Shown: positions 30,001 to 40,400 of the stretch, one piece after another | How positions within the stretch are numbered: position 1 is the stretch's first letter | Layout of the letters: every line of letters begins with the position of its first letter | DNA from: Heligmosomoides polygyrus polygyrus | Taxonomy: Eukaryota > Nematoda > Chromadorea > Rhabditida > Heligmosomidae | DNA: 64,000 nt | Assembly: GCA_947396885.1 (NCBI GenBank) | Contig: OX377202.1 | Span: forward strand, 248,001 to 312,000 | Direction: 5' to 3' | Position numbers and translations under genes: made by a program | The notes under the pieces: model-generated | Databases searched by the model: none | What the model was told of the DNA's origin: nothing | What the model saw: the letters and a program-made list of their open reading frames with translations, nothing else

Positions 30001-33000
30001 ATTGGACTACCGTGAGAGACGAATAGTATGTTACCTGAAAAGTCTCTTTTTTTCTCTCGGGTGTTTTGGGTTCCAGTGCTTTGCATCCTCTTACTGAGGG
30101 TTATGGCCTTACAAAGTGTTGTGAGAACCTTTTAGTTATTATTACATTTTGTGCAAAGATGAACAATATTGTCCTCAATATGGGCCTGCAAGCTACTTTC
30201 CTAAAACAATGCGTCACAGAGCTTACTACTCGATCTTTACCGATGGACGCGAGTAGTGGCTGCTGGCCGGGAACAGACCAAGACAAACTGGTCGAGCAGT
30301 CATTGTTGTAGGAATTATTATCGAATTTTGTTCGCTTTTCATCATGTGGCGTGGAAATAACGCGAAAATGTCAGCAAGCTTCACAGAAGGTAAACCACAT
30401 GCATCGAGCAACCATCATTGATTGAAACTGTTCGATCAATGATCCTTAAGCGGACATCATCATTTTTGACATGGAAGCGAGGAAGCTGGTGAGAGCCCTT
30501 TGAAGAGTTTCAAGCTCTTACCCGTAGGAAACCTCGTTAAAATGCTCCGCAATGCGTTTGCTACTCGTGGTATGCAGCCGGCGTCACCGCCGTACTCTGG
30601 TGGTAAGCTGGTGAAGACTGGAGTGTAGCTGTCGTCGACGTACGGGTTGATTTCCCTGAAAATGCCCATCATCCCCTCTGCCATTACGGACGATGCTTCG
30701 GCTCGCGCTGCGGCACTCACCTGATCCTCTCCATGGTTGGCCGGCCAGGCGGCGTCATGCAGACGTTCAGCGACTCGCTGAATCCCGGCTCGATCCACAC
30801 ATGCGGTGGCGCTTTCCACTGCCCGAGGATCTCGGTGGCCGTCTCGACGCATCTGGTGAACGGCGAGCAGATCACGTAGTCGATGGACTCGTTTGCCAGC
30901 GCTGCGCCGACCTCTCGAGCCTGCTGGTGCCCTCGCGAGCTGGAATGGACAAGCGCTTGTTCTGGAGGGCAGTCTCGATCTCTTCGTCTCGCCCTACCTA
31001 AGCGGCGGATCGTCCCATCGTTCGGCTGTCTTCTTCCATGTCTTGTTGATGTTGTCGACCCGTTCCCCATGTCGTACGAACCACAGGGTTCGACTGGGGG
31101 TTTTCATCGCTGGAATTATTTGATCAGCTTCGAATTACCTCAACGAAAAGGAAGTACGCTAAGAAGCAGCTTAGAGGCATCAGGAGAATAAGGGCTTCGC
31201 AACAACATGACTAGCGAGAAAGAACGTAGTCGTCTTGGGTGCAAAGTACGGGTACCAAGGTCGTGGGCGGATTGCTTGTTATGCAGGTTGGACCATTACG
31301 GCGCAGAGAGAGGAGTCAAGACGAGTTTCTTGGTCCACGTAGGTGGGAAACGGGTTCACTGGAACGACCAGGTCAGCTCCTTTGAGGTGCACTGCATATT
31401 CAGCTTCGGAGTGGGTCGTTGAGGGGCTTCAAGCGCTTCTAGATCAGTACATGCCATCCAGAGGGGATGCGTTATGCAGCCGAACGAAGCACGGTTCGTT
31501 CCCATGCGCACTCTGAATCGCTTCATTGTTAGGGACCCTCCCAATGTAACTAAGCCTATCTCTCAATCTGGGGTCGGTGAACATGGTAGTGGACTTGAAC
31601 GGGGAGGGTAAGACACTGGTTTATCCATCGGAGCGACCACTGCATTCGAGAGTGTAAGCTAAATACGCATTCAAAACTGGTTCCACAACATCAAGCAGAG
31701 GTATAGCGCACGGTTCAGCTCTCAAGGACACTGACTGGTCCCGACGGCTCTAACCAACACCAACGGGGAGCCAATTGGTTGACCTCTGATACAGTAGGTT
31801 TCCCAGCGGCGTGGAATCCTCCATGACCGATAAGTTGCTTGCGTTGTCGCTGCGACAGTTGACCATTATCGCCAGCGTATGTACTTGATAATTAAGATTA
31901 TCGTGACCAGTCATAAACCGTTTAGAGTCCGGTCTTTTTTTGAAAAAAAAAATTGATTTAAAGCATGAGATATAGTCGAGCCGGCGCGGGAGCGTCATGG
32001 CGAAAATTCCAAATATCGATTGGGACACAGGTTTGCTCGATATCGATGGCGCCTTGCGGCAGGAAGTTGGAGATTTTCGATCGATAATGACGTGATGCCA
32101 TTGAGAGGAGAATCAGGTGTGATATGGTCACGCTCAGTCAAGAAGTCATGCTCAAAGGGTCAAGAACTCTTTGTGAAGATTCACAGTTTTCAGTGGAAAA
32201 TGTGCCAGCTGAAGACTTTGCACGCGATTCTTTCACGAACGTCTTCTACAGTGCCTCTACAAGTGTCATGCAGTGGTTCTCCCGGAGGACTTCTCAACAT
32301 CGTCTATGCATTGCGTTACACTCTTAAAAATAGCGCTCGGACTCACGCACGGATCCACAGATGGAATAGCTCAGCTCTACGTCCCAATTTAAATGGTCAG
32401 TCAAGGGAAAAATCGATATTTATGAACTAAAGTGGCCTCCTGCGCCTACGTACACTCGGTCGCATGGACAGATTGGCTCAGTCATAGTAAAAGAGCTGGT
32501 CAAATTTTGGAAGTCCGGAAATCTCCCTCTATGCGGTAAGGACGAAATACAATACGTGATAGAATTTCTGCCGGACGAGGACTTTGGCAGGAGAGGCTTC
32601 GATCAGCTGCTGATAGTCCGTTTTTGACGAGAAAGATGGCGTCGTTCGAAGATGTTGCTAGGCGAAGTGCAGGACGCCGCAGACGATAACACAGCATACA
32701 TGGTGTGACTGATTGGAGCAAGGGAGCAGTTCGGAAGTTGAAAAGGACCGCTATCAGGGAGGTGAAGTGAGCTGAGGTGGGACCGACGGGTGTTGAGTGG
32801 TCGGATGCTTTCAGAATGTGAAACTCGTTTGGCGAGTTTCGTTAACCACCGCCTGTCTGGACAGAACGAAGGCTCGTTCTTTGTTTATGGGCTTGCGGTT
32901 AGAGTAGTGCGAGACGGAAATCAGGACAATCTTCGACCAGGATATTGCTTCCCTGGGGTAATTTTTGAGTGAACATTCGAAAATTTTCGAGGAAATCGAG

Positions 33001-36000
33001 AAGAAGGAGCCTGAGCAGGTCGAGACTAAAAAACGAGGCGCTGTGGTACTCCGTTCGAGACAGACACACAGCAAACGCTCGTTGTGACGGCGGCTGTCCG
33101 TGCGACGAAAACACATGGCGGAGTGACGTCAGGGCATGTTGTTTCACGGAACGGCGCGCCCCGAGGGCAGGCGGTCACTGGTGCCCATAGGGCAGAACGT
33201 GAGGCCCAGGAAAACAAGGCGAGATCGATCGGACAGCCGATGAAGCGACAGACGGAAGCTGTCTGGCGGCTCCTGCAAACAAGTAGCACAGCAGAGAACA
33301 GCGATCACCGTGCTCTCATGCGGGGCTGTTGACTTTCCGAGGAGAAGACTGATGTCAAGAAGCACGGAAAGCGAGGCGAGCAGTGGCGAGAGAAAGGCTG
33401 AGCCACGGCGGGCGGCTTCCGAGCGGAATCGAACGAACTCTGAAGAATGCTGATTGTCGACGACAGCAAGTGCAACGTGCCGCGCCCCGTGGGAAGTCTG
33501 TGTTATCGCACGTAGAAACGAGGAGCGGAGGAGCTGTCGACGACATTGATCGACATGGATCAGAGAGAGTTCAGAAGTCGATGATGCGGCTGGCTGACCT
33601 GATGGGTCAAGGCTACAGGGGCCCTTTATCATTGGGCAGATCTTAGGGTGATTGCTAACGATAGTGAAATTTTTGGGCCTATACAGAACTGCCCGAGTAT
33701 TGAGTTAAGAGGTGCCGGTGACTCAGTGGCCGGCGTCCCAGATCGGGAGAAACTGGCGGTCCTGGTTCGAATCTCGCTTGATGCAGGGATTTTTGCTTAC
33801 ATGGCGACATTCTGTCGAGAAAATTTTCATCCTGTTTAAGTTCAGTGCGTTATTGCACCAAGGATGTTAGGTTGCTACCAAAACCCGTGGGTCAGGATAG
33901 CCACGGCTACACTTAGGGGAGTGCATGATCTGGTGATCATTTCGCGTTAGTTGTAGCAGAAATTATGCCCCTGATTTCGTAACTACTTCTGTGCCAGCGA
34001 TTTTGGTAGTGAAGTATAAACCGTTCCTATAATAAAGTTGTTCACGAATGACCTATTCGAATAGGTATTCGAATGGTTTTCACTCGAATTTGAATACTCG
34101 AGTTCGAATATTCAAAGAATCTCGTTTTTTGACTGTATTTGAATTCGAATATTCAGAGAAACTGATTTTTCGAATACATACGAATTCGAATATTGAAAAA
34201 AACGCGTTTTTCGAAATTATTAGAATTCGAATATTCAGAAAATCCGGTTTTTTCAAATATGTTGGAATTCGATTATTCGAAATTTTTAGGCATTCGAAAC
34301 CATTCGAATATTCGAAAAAAATTCGAGAGCACAACTGTAGTGCCTAACCAAAAGGCTTGAATGTGCCTTGGCGTATTCGCTCATTTCCTGTGCGAGAGAT
34401 TTACTCCTGGGTTGAACATTTCTGGGAGGATGTATTCGGTCATAGAAGCCACATCCGCTAGCGATGTATGTTTCAGTCGAGAAATGGTGCCTGGAGACGA
34501 GAAGATCGAGAAGCAGCTTGTCGGCGTCGGTGATGAAGTTGGTTTGAAGAAGATGATGGAGTCGGACGACGACACAAACAGCGACGAAGAGGATCTCAGT
34601 ATGTGACGTTGTATTGGGGATTTCCGATTACATGAGGAGTTATCTCGGCAGTGTTCAAGCTGGCTAAGCTGTTTGTTCTCAAAAATTCACTATCAGCTTA
34701 GACTCGTTAAAAAGCTGCATTATAATGAATGATGATGATCCTTTCTTTGGGATAACTAATCGATATTTATGTTTCTTATATAGCACCATCACATGGCGAA
34801 TAGAGTATAAACATCCTCAAGCTGTCTAAGGTTGAGGACAGCTATGGATAGGGTTTATACTTACGCTGCCGCTCTAGGCTCCACGATGAGCAAGCCGATA
34901 TCCATTAAACAGCGCAAGCGTTCGACGTCGGTGGCTTTCGTACAGCTGCGTTGCATATGAGAAGAAGTATAAACCCTGTCTTACGGGAGCTCACGTCAGC
35001 GGTCGATTTCGGTCGTTCCAGAACGAGACTATTCAGTGATATCGCTTTCTATTTCAGCGAAAAAACTGCTGAGCAACGAAAGTGAAAGGAAGAAGGAGCA
35101 CTTGGATATTGAAGAGCGAGGTGAATTCGTTTGCTTAAAGTGTCCCGCCGAGATTTTTGTATTTTGTTCAAGAGTGTAATAACGTTCAGATTCCTCCGGA
35201 TCGGATACAGACGATCCGGACAAGGAGAAAATCGACTCGGTGGTGTTCATGCCGGTGGGTTGAGTAGAGTGCGTTGGTGCTTCCTATGATTCCCAAACGT
35301 TTATGGTAGTACACACACCTTCGTCGACACGCGCGTTGGCGGGCAGTCGCCTCGCTATGCAGCAATACCTGTTAATATTGCTATTGCTGCAGGACGACTG
35401 CCCAGGCTGACCTGTCCTATCTCACCGCTGCTTCAGTGGGACGCAAAACACGCTTTCTTCTAATATTTACACTTCTGTTTGAACTATCGGTACCATGCTC
35501 TAAGCTCTTGTGAGCTATGCTAGAGCTCGGATAAGTTTAAGACCGCTTTTATGTATTCTTATGAGTAACTTCTTTGTCGGCTCCTAATCTTCTACTTTAC
35601 ATCACATTGCACTACATTACTTAGTATAAGCACACTGCCACGGGAGGAACCGTAACATCAGGGAAGCGAGATGGTAACTATAAAAGGAGGTAGGGGATCT
35701 AATGTGAATGAATTGAGCATTCATTCTACTGTTGCTTGTAGCGGTTATTTTGCTTGTTTGACGATTTTGGTGACGTTGTAGTGCACCCTTGAGTGCCAAT
35801 AAATAAGTAAGTATTTTGCACCAAAAAAAATATCGAGCCGAGTCGACATCAATCGACGGCAATCGCTCGATGCCAGCCAACTGCGTGGTTTCCAGAAAAA
35901 GGATGTTGCGAACGGAGGAGAAGCGAGTGGAAGTGGTACGGGAAAGAAGAGGCCGGCTGAAGCTGAGACCTCCGGGGACGCAGCGGCCAACGAAGCGAAA

Positions 36001-36365
36001 AGAACCAAGGTTGAAGCGCCAATGTAAGTGGTGCCTGTGCGAAAGCGAGTCAGAGCTTCAGCTCTAATGCTCTCGAACTCCAGAGTGCCAGAGGGTCTGA
36101 ACGAGGAAACGGTACGCAAGTACCTCCGCCGTAAACCGCACACCACCAAGGAACTACTGGCGAAGATCAAGCAGAGGTGCGGCGACATGACGAAAGCGGA
36201 GATTGTGACCAAGTTGGCGGCGATTCTGAAGGTAAGTCGTCGACGGGATCCGCTTGAAGACGTCACAAGAGCGTCCCATTTCAGGCCATCGAACCACATC
36301 AGTTCAAGCAGAAGCAGGGCAAGAAGGACGTGCTATTCTTCTCGCTGACCAATACGCTAGCTTAG
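18068..36365 (+). CDS. gtf-2F1: TFIIF alpha subunit (RAP74)
   Basis: Fourteen coding exons join without frame breaks: 18068-18126, 19452-19593, 19917-20043, 22513-22616, 22683-22762, 22851-22956, 23019-23187, 23315-23387, 34477-34598, 35058-35120, 35190-35254, 35896-36023, 36084-36231 and 36285-36365 (488 residues; human RAP74 has 517). The N-terminal TFIIF dimerisation domain includes GSEYGKAAREEARRKKYG and RNKVMNQFALK. An acidic/lysine-rich linker contains YDYMSDSGSDSE. The C-terminal winged helix, which in the family binds FCP1, includes VRKYLRRKPHTTKELLAKI. It acts in RNA polymerase II pre-initiation and elongation complexes. The N-terminus is unusual: MLLLQMAAQQQQQM. Intron 8 spans 11.1 kb and hosts nested retroelements plus an antisense gene. 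The start at 18068 rests on the splice-leader-like site. AATAAA is at 36540. Confidence 0.93.
18456..18570. repeat. Small MITE-like hairpin in gtf2f1 intron 1
   Basis: A 115-bp element has terminal inverted repeats CTTTAGTGTG...GCGACGCGATGT and the complement ending CACACTAAAG. The arms are ~30 bp with short mismatches. No coding content. No second copy was noticed in the window. Confidence 0.65.
18571..19451. other. Remainder of gtf2f1 intron 1
   Basis: This is AT-rich intronic sequence. I see no exon, RNA gene or recognisable repeat in it. Confidence 0.5.
20331..21585. mobile_element. Foldback family B element in gtf2f1 intron 3
   Basis: The ends are inverted: CAGTGTCTCAAAAAATGTAT...GAAAGGTGATAAC on the left and its complement (CCTTTCCAAACAGTGTATAC...TTTTGACAC) on the right, after a TA. 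The arms extend ~480 bases (20331-20815 and 21110-21585), with shared GCGCCATGCAC and AAGCTTTTGAGGATGTTTGA blocks. A ~280-base loop holds no recognisable gene. The CAG(G/T)GTGTC ends and TA flank fit Tc1/mariner-type mobilisation. Related pieces are at 1075-1246 and 50777-51252. Confidence 0.7.
21586..22512. other. Remainder of gtf2f1 intron 3
   Basis: This is AT-rich intronic sequence. A long open frame at 21991-22437 has no family resemblance and lacks splice support, so I regard it as non-coding. Confidence 0.45.
23731..23955 (+). repeat. Element E1: 42-bp tandem repeat with inverted ends
   Basis: Three consecutive 42-base units each begin ATC(C/T)GAA(C/T)CAT(C/T)CA and carry AAATCCG. Partial units flank them. 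The ends CTATACATTGGAT...CGAA and TTCAATGTATAG are inverted copies. The open minus-strand frame (acidic DDSD repeats) is a by-product of the repeat. A minus-strand relative is at 47985-48210. Confidence 0.65.
24940..25537 (+). mobile_element. CR1-type LINE, upstream half (split by an RTE insertion)
   Basis: This piece encodes a broken reverse transcriptase: GEVPSIWRTSIVKPVFKKGS, SVENYGPVCLTCSTSKVLER, QHGFLHGKSTLTAL and YIDYTKEFDSI, with frameshifts. It resumes after a deletion at LSLKRIIYDQNLVFRIVND, where the RTE element is inserted. It is the same family as 4712-5532. It lies in intron 8 of gtf2f1. Confidence 0.8.
25538..28932 (+). mobile_element. RTE-clade LINE, degenerate, in gtf2f1 intron 8
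   Basis: Target copies AATGAT flank it (25532-25537 and 28933-28938), and it ends in a GAA/AAG microsatellite tail (28888-28932). The APE endonuclease part reads RRVDFCAVQETRWS and VIIVAGELN (the usual GDLN aspartate is changed). The RT part includes KATGPDDVAAELW, SYRPIRLL, AFLDLEKAF and YADH in place of YADD. Stops, frameshifts and a deletion near 26350-26410 show that it is dead. A CR1-type fragment with its own target duplication interrupts it at 26551-27170. Confidence 0.9.
26551..27170 (+). mobile_element. CR1-type LINE 3' fragment nested inside the RTE element
   Basis: It encodes YVRPIVESGTSVFNPTKKKD and runs to RLSAQACRMFVKD and a stop at 27008-27010. The 3' end is an AAAT tail. Target copies ATCTC flank it at 26546-26550 and 27171-27175. 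Removing it rejoins the RTE frame (…AKAS to HYGDVNEKLES). It is 5'-truncated and belongs to a different subfamily from the host CR1, which has a TTCTG-type tail. Confidence 0.85.
28933..29403 (+). mobile_element. CR1-type LINE, downstream half
   Basis: It continues the element cut at 25537, encoding MDIDRNEL, then RVVKIWNELPASILHSSPKT and LENSLKQKGYL, stop at 29171-29173. The 3' end GGCTGAATAAATGTTCTATG matches the end of the copy at 4712-5532. This confirms that the RTE element inserted into a pre-existing CR1. Confidence 0.8.
29565..29570 (-). terminator. Poly(A) signal for the nested phosphatase gene
   Basis: AATAAA on the minus strand lies ~150 bases past the stop codon at 29723. Its position and strand fit the 3' end of the gene at 29723-31107. 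Confidence 0.45.
29723..31107 (-). CDS. PGAM-fold histidine phosphatase, nested antisense in gtf2f1 intron 8
   Basis: Five minus-strand exons join in phase: 31107-30998, 30939-30721, 30655-30522, 30034-29942 and 29877-29723 (236 residues). The first exon holds the catalytic motif LWFVRHGERVDN. YVICSPFTRCVETA follows. The second catalytic histidine is in NILFVSHGSP. The ending YYGNKAHLSDKANLREVQ and the overall spacing resemble the phosphatase domain of UBASH3/TULA-like proteins rather than glycolytic PGAM. No UBA or SH3 domain is present. Substrate is unknown; protein-tyrosine or small-molecule phosphatase activity is possible. An acceptor AATTCCAG lies two bases before the ATG, suggesting spliced-leader trans-splicing. 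The gene lies entirely inside another gene's intron on the opposite strand. Confidence 0.88.
31108..34039. other. Downstream part of gtf2f1 intron 8
   Basis: No exon could be supported. Around 33711-33790 a tRNA-like segment has TGACTCAGTGG (box A-like) and GGTTCGAATC (box B-like) but cannot fold an acceptor stem, so it is a SINE or tRNA relic. Purine- and GC-rich sequence at 33000-33650 gives many spurious open frames. Confidence 0.4.
34040..34340. repeat. Element F: 41-42-bp TTCGAATA tandem repeat with palindromic ends
   Basis: Successive units start AATTCGAATATT and run 41, 41 and 42 bases, with partial units on either side. The ends contain inverted TATTCGAATGGTTT blocks. It is AT-rich and in gtf2f1 intron 8, ~140 bases before exon 9. 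The unit length and the core CGAATATTCA-AAAATCCGG resemble element E. Confidence 0.6.
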
Positions 36366-36539
36366 TGACCCGCGCGATCCTTAGCAGGACTAAGGATCTC
36401 TTAGAGGTCACGATCTTAATGTCGTACAGTGAAATGGTCTAAATCTTCAGGACCCAATGGTCCCGTGTTCGCGTTCTTGTTGTAGAAAATGTAATGATGT
36501 CTGGTTGTAAAGAGGCGTCGTTGGATGGTTTGAGATTGA

Positions 36540-36545
36540 AATAAA
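36540..36545 (+). terminator. Poly(A) signal of gtf2f1
   Basis: AATAAA lies 175 bases after the TAG at 36363-36365, in a T-rich context. Confidence 0.6.
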
Positions 36546-36946
36546 TTTTTTATCATTTCCATCTCGTCGCTATGGACCTGAAAGGAAAGCCTTTGACTTT
36601 TTTAAGAAGTGTACAGTCTCAACTGCAAGCTGCTTTGTCCATGGCATAGAAGACACTGACCCAGATAAAAGACTTGCTAATCACCGCCTGCTTTACCTGA
36701 TGTCACATTGGCTGGATTGTTGCTTAGACCGGCGCCAACATTTCCTTTCGTCTGCGTTCCATGCCAGAGTGGGTCAGCACAAATCTGTAGATTTGGAGGA
36801 GCGCCGCGAGCGCCTGACGTCTCAATCGCTCGCAGTTTTCGTCGTTCTACGAGTACTATTCAAATATTTATTTATACACTATGAAGAGTGCGCCTCAAGA
36901 CCATTCATTCAAATATGTTAGACTACTAATGCAAGTATCACCTGTA

Positions 36947-39900
36947 TCACCTGTCGTCCCGTTGATCATCGACTTGCTCGAGCGGGCGCCAGCAGCGTCT
37001 CCATTCGTCCCTGTCGCGTGCCAGAGTGGTCCAATGGATCCTCCTCGCTCGAGGGACACGAAGAGCGTCATATCGGTCGTTCAGGGCTTTCACGAAGAAG
37101 TCCGACCAACGCGTTGGTGGGCGTCCTGGTGTTCTTTTGACATCCCGCGGAATCCAATCTGTGACGGCTCTCGTCCAGCGGGTGTCTGCGAATCGCATTA
37201 CGTGGCCGGCCCACCTAATTTTCGACGACTTGGCCCATGCGACAGCGTCTCTGATCTTCGAACGTCGGCGAAGCTCGGAACTCCGGAGACCTTCTCTCAC
37301 TTGCGTGAGTCGTGTCACTCCGAGCATCGTCCTCTCGATTCCACGCTGCGCGACGCTGATCGCGTGTTCATCCTGCTTTCGTATAGCCCAGGTCTCTGAG
37401 GCGTATGTTAGGGCAGGAAGAACAGTGGAGTCGAATAGGTGGGCACGGAGTCGGACGTTCTTCGTTTTCTTCACGACTTCTTCGACGCTCTTGAAAGCTC
37501 CCCAAGCCGCTCGTTTCCTTCTGCTCAGCTCTGGTGCTAGGTCGTTGGTCATGTTGACTTCGCGACCCAGATACACATAGCTGGAGCATTCGGAGATGTT
37601 CGTTCCGTTGAGCGAGAATGGGGCATCAGAAACCCATCCGTTCTTCATGAACATCGTCTTCGTAAGATTCAGCTGCAGTCCAACGCTTCCACATACACGA
37701 TCGAAGTCGGCCAGCATTCGTTCCGCCTGACTGATGCTCGGGGTTATGAGCACGATGTCGTCAGCGAAGCGAAGATGGTGCAGTTGCCGGCCGTCGACCT
37801 TCACTCCCATGTCTTCCCATTCTAGTTCGCGCATGACGTTTTCGAGGGTGGCGCTGAAGAGCTTCGGGGATATGGTATCCCCTTGTCGAACCCCTCTCTT
37901 CACGTCAATGACGACGTCGTTGTAGAATGGTGAGATCTTGGTCGTGAATCCACTGTACAACTCTCGAAGAACTCTGATGTACTGAGTAGGAACGCCCTGG
38001 GTGAGCAGGGCTTCCATGACCGCTTCAGTCTCGACGGAGTCGAATGCCTTCTTCAGGTCAATGAACGTAAGGCACAGCGGCAGCTTGTACTCTCGCGACA
38101 CTTCGATGAGCTTCGTAATGGTGTGTATGTGGTCGATCGTGCTGAATCCTCTCCGAAATCCTGCTTGTTCGCATGGCTGTCCTTCGTCCAGCGTTCTACT
38201 AATCCTATTCAGGATGACTCGAGTGAACAGCTTGTAGACTACGGACAACAGGCAGATCGGGCGATAGTTGCCAATGTCGTGCACGTCTCCCTTCTTGTAC
38301 AGCAAAACGGTCTTGCTGTTCTTCCACTGAGATGGAACCTTGCATTCGGACAGGTAGCGTGTGAAGAGCCGCGCCAGGGTGTTGATGAGCGCTGGCGGGA
38401 GGTTCTTCAGGTGTTCAGCTCTGATCCTGTCAGAACCGGGTGCTGTACGTTTCTTCACCGACGAGATGGCGTGTCGGATCTCGGAAGGGAGAACAGAGGG
38501 AACGACGTATCCATCCTGCGGAAGATGGCATGGGGGCAGGTGGACGTGGCTATCGAAGAGATCGGAGTAGAAGTCGTGGATGACTTTCTCCATGGTCCTT
38601 CTGGAAGAGGTGATGGTTCCGTCAGGACGTCGGAGAGCGGTCATCTTGGTCTTGAAGTTGGCGAAGTTCCGGCGGGCATTGCGAATGCTCAGCCCTGCCT
38701 CTGCTGCTTCAGCCAACACTTCCGCCCTTCTCTCCTTGAGATCTTCCTTTATCGCCGCTCTGCATAGCTTTGCAAGCTCGGACGTCAGTTGGTAGTTGCC
38801 TGACGCTCGTGCTGCTCCACGCTGGCGTATCAGCTCGAGAGTTTCCGGAGACAGGCGTCTCTTGGTGGTCTTCAAGCTCTCGGCTCCCTTAGCACTATCG
38901 TGGAGATGGTGCACGAAGCGATCGTATTCCTCGTCGACGTTGTCCATGACGGCATCTTCCCAAAGGCCGACAAGAGAGGTGTAAAGGTCCCAGTTGATGG
39001 TCGTTCTGGGATTCCTCTTCTTAAACTTCGCGGCCTTCTCTCCTTGACGCGAAAAGCGGAACCTCGCGCGAAGGAGGCGGTGGTCCGATCCCGTGTAGAA
39101 CTTGGGGACAACGGAGACATCGGTCAGGCAATACTTGCGATTGAAGATGATGTGGTCGATCTCGTTGTGGAACTGGCCACCGGGGGATTCCCAGGTCCAT
39201 CGTAGGGAGGGAGGCTTCTGGAACTGCGAGTTTCCATGGATGGTCTTGGTCGACATGATAAACTCAGACAGCCTTTCACCTTGCTCGTTCCACTCCAAAC
39301 CGTGGGTTCCGATGTGAAGTTCTTCCGGCGACCTTCGTGGCCCGATCTTGGCGTTGAAGTCGCCGACGATCACCTTGTAGAAGGTGTGATCTTCCTTATA
39401 GAACTTCTCCAGCTCCACGTAGAAGGCCTCGACGTCTTCGTCGTCGTAGTCGGATGTTGGGGCATACGCGACGAACACAGTCAAGGCTGGCACGGAGCCA
39501 CATCGCTTCAGTCGCAGACGTCCGATTCGGCAAGTCAGAGACTCGTACGAATCGATGTTCATGGCCAAGTGCGTGTTGACGAGGACACCAACGCCGCCTA
39601 CTCCCCTGCTGTCGCATGTTCCGAGGAACAGTTCTTCTCCGGAGTCGTAGGCGGCGTGTAGGGGGTGGTGTCTTCTCGTCTCGGTCAGTCCGATGACGTC
39701 GTACTTGATCTTCCTGGCTTGCATCATCAGGTCCTCGACGGATGCTTCGGACGCAAGCGTGCGGGCGTTGTAAGTACAGATCGTCATCCTAGTCCTTCTC
39801 AGTTTGCGCAGCCTGGTTAGGCCCTGAGATTTTAGCAGCCTCTCCGTACTCGTCCTTCCCATCGCTGCAGAAATGGGGGCTCTTTCGGGGTCAGGGGAAT

Positions 39901-39991
39901 GAGGCCCTTTAGTGCTGCTGTGTTTGACTGGAATACAACACGGGTAGCTAGTCAGGCTCTGTCGTGCGGGCGGGGTACTCCGGGCAGCCAA
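36947..39991 (-). CDS. RTE-1-like non-LTR retrotransposon polyprotein, apparently intact
   Basis: A single uninterrupted 1,014-residue ORF. The APE-type endonuclease (about 65-300) has [28 protein letters not shown] and GSDHRLLR. The reverse transcriptase (about 480-770) has [35 protein letters not shown], the catalytic FADD (near residue 742) and a YLGREV block. Length and motifs fit the RTE-1 group of C. elegans, whose elements nick DNA and prime reverse transcription at the target. The three-prime end is short, with GGTGATAC repeats after the stop. It lies ~0.6 kb beyond gtf2f1 in opposite orientation. All catalytic residues I can check are present, so it could be active. Degenerate relatives lie at 49716-50745 and 58268-58760. 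Confidence 0.92.
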   Translation of the reverse strand: MAARSTPPARQSLTSYPCCIPVKHSSTKGPHSPDPERAPISAAMGRTSTERLLKSQGLTRLRKLRRTRMTICTYNARTLASEASVEDLMMQARKIKYDVIGLTETRRHHPLHAAYDSGEELFLGTCDSRGVGGVGVLVNTHLAMNIDSYESLTCRIGRLRLKRCGSVPALTVFVAYAPTSDYDDEDVEAFYVELEKFYKEDHTFYKVIVGDFNAKIGPRRSPEELHIGTHGLEWNEQGERLSEFIMSTKTIHGNSQFQKPPSLRWTWESPGGQFHNEIDHIIFNRKYCLTDVSVVPKFYTGSDHRLLRARFRFSRQGEKAAKFKKRNPRTTINWDLYTSLVGLWEDAVMDNVDEEYDRFVHHLHDSAKGAESLKTTKRRLSPETLELIRQRGAARASGNYQLTSELAKLCRAAIKEDLKERRAEVLAEAAEAGLSIRNARRNFANFKTKMTALRRPDGTITSSRRTMEKVIHDFYSDLFDSHVHLPPCHLPQDGYVVPSVLPSEIRHAISSVKKRTAPGSDRIRAEHLKNLPPALINTLARLFTRYLSECKVPSQWKNSKTVLLYKKGDVHDIGNYRPICLLSVVYKLFTRVILNRISRTLDEGQPCEQAGFRRGFSTIDHIHTITKLIEVSREYKLPLCLTFIDLKKAFDSVETEAVMEALLTQGVPTQYIRVLRELYSGFTTKISPFYNDVVIDVKRGVRQGDTISPKLFSATLENVMRELEWEDMGVKVDGRQLHHLRFADDIVLITPSISQAERMLADFDRVCGSVGLQLNLTKTMFMKNGWVSDAPFSLNGTNISECSSYVYLGREVNMTNDLAPELSRRKRAAWGAFKSVEEVVKKTKNVRLRAHLFDSTVLPALTYASETWAIRKQDEHAISVAQRGIERTMLGVTRLTQVREGLRSSELRRRSKIRDAVAWAKSSKIRWAGHVMRFADTRWTRAVTDWIPRDVKRTPGRPPTRWSDFFVKALNDRYDALRVPRARRIHWTTLARDRDEWRRCWRPLEQVDDQRDDR

Positions 39992-40400
39992 CCAGACTGC
40001 CCGAAGGGACGGGGCGAGACTTAAGGCGGCCTCGAATCGCCTTACATGTACTCCCAGTCTACCGAGTGCAAGCTTTTGGCCGAGCCGACACAGTTACAAT
40101 CCGCACAGTCACGGACACATCCACGCACACTGTGCACGAACATGCCGCTCCCACGCACAAGGAACGCATCGACCCGACACAGCAGGAGCAAGGAGTCCAT
40201 CCCCTGCATCCCACCTGCGTCTCTGGGCAGTACACGGTCGCATTTGGTTCGCGTTTAATTCCCCTATCCACCACCCGGGGACGCGCCACGTGGCCCTGCG
40301 ACAAGCGGCCCGAGATCCCTCTTAACAAGAGAGCCCGAAGGCTCTCTATCGAGGGAGATCCGTGGCAAGTAGAAAGGAAAATAATCAGAAAATAAGGAAA
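39992..40400 (-). other. Probable 5' UTR of the RTE-1-like element
   Basis: GC-rich sequence upstream of the ORF. On the minus strand near 40355-40318 it can form a strong hairpin: CCCTC pairing with GAGGG around AGAGCC-TTCG-GGCTCT, a cUUCGg tetraloop. Sequence becomes AT-rich beyond ~40375, which I take as the approximate 5' boundary. No target duplication was identified. Confidence 0.4.

Noticed and set aside
33711..33790. Possible tRNA gene
   Set aside because: Box A- and box B-like motifs are present, but no seven-pair acceptor stem or anticodon arm can be drawn. It is better read as a tRNA-derived relic.
37026..39661. Several plus-strand open frames of 60-214 codons
   Set aside because: All are antisense shadows of the RTE-1-like ORF on the minus strand.
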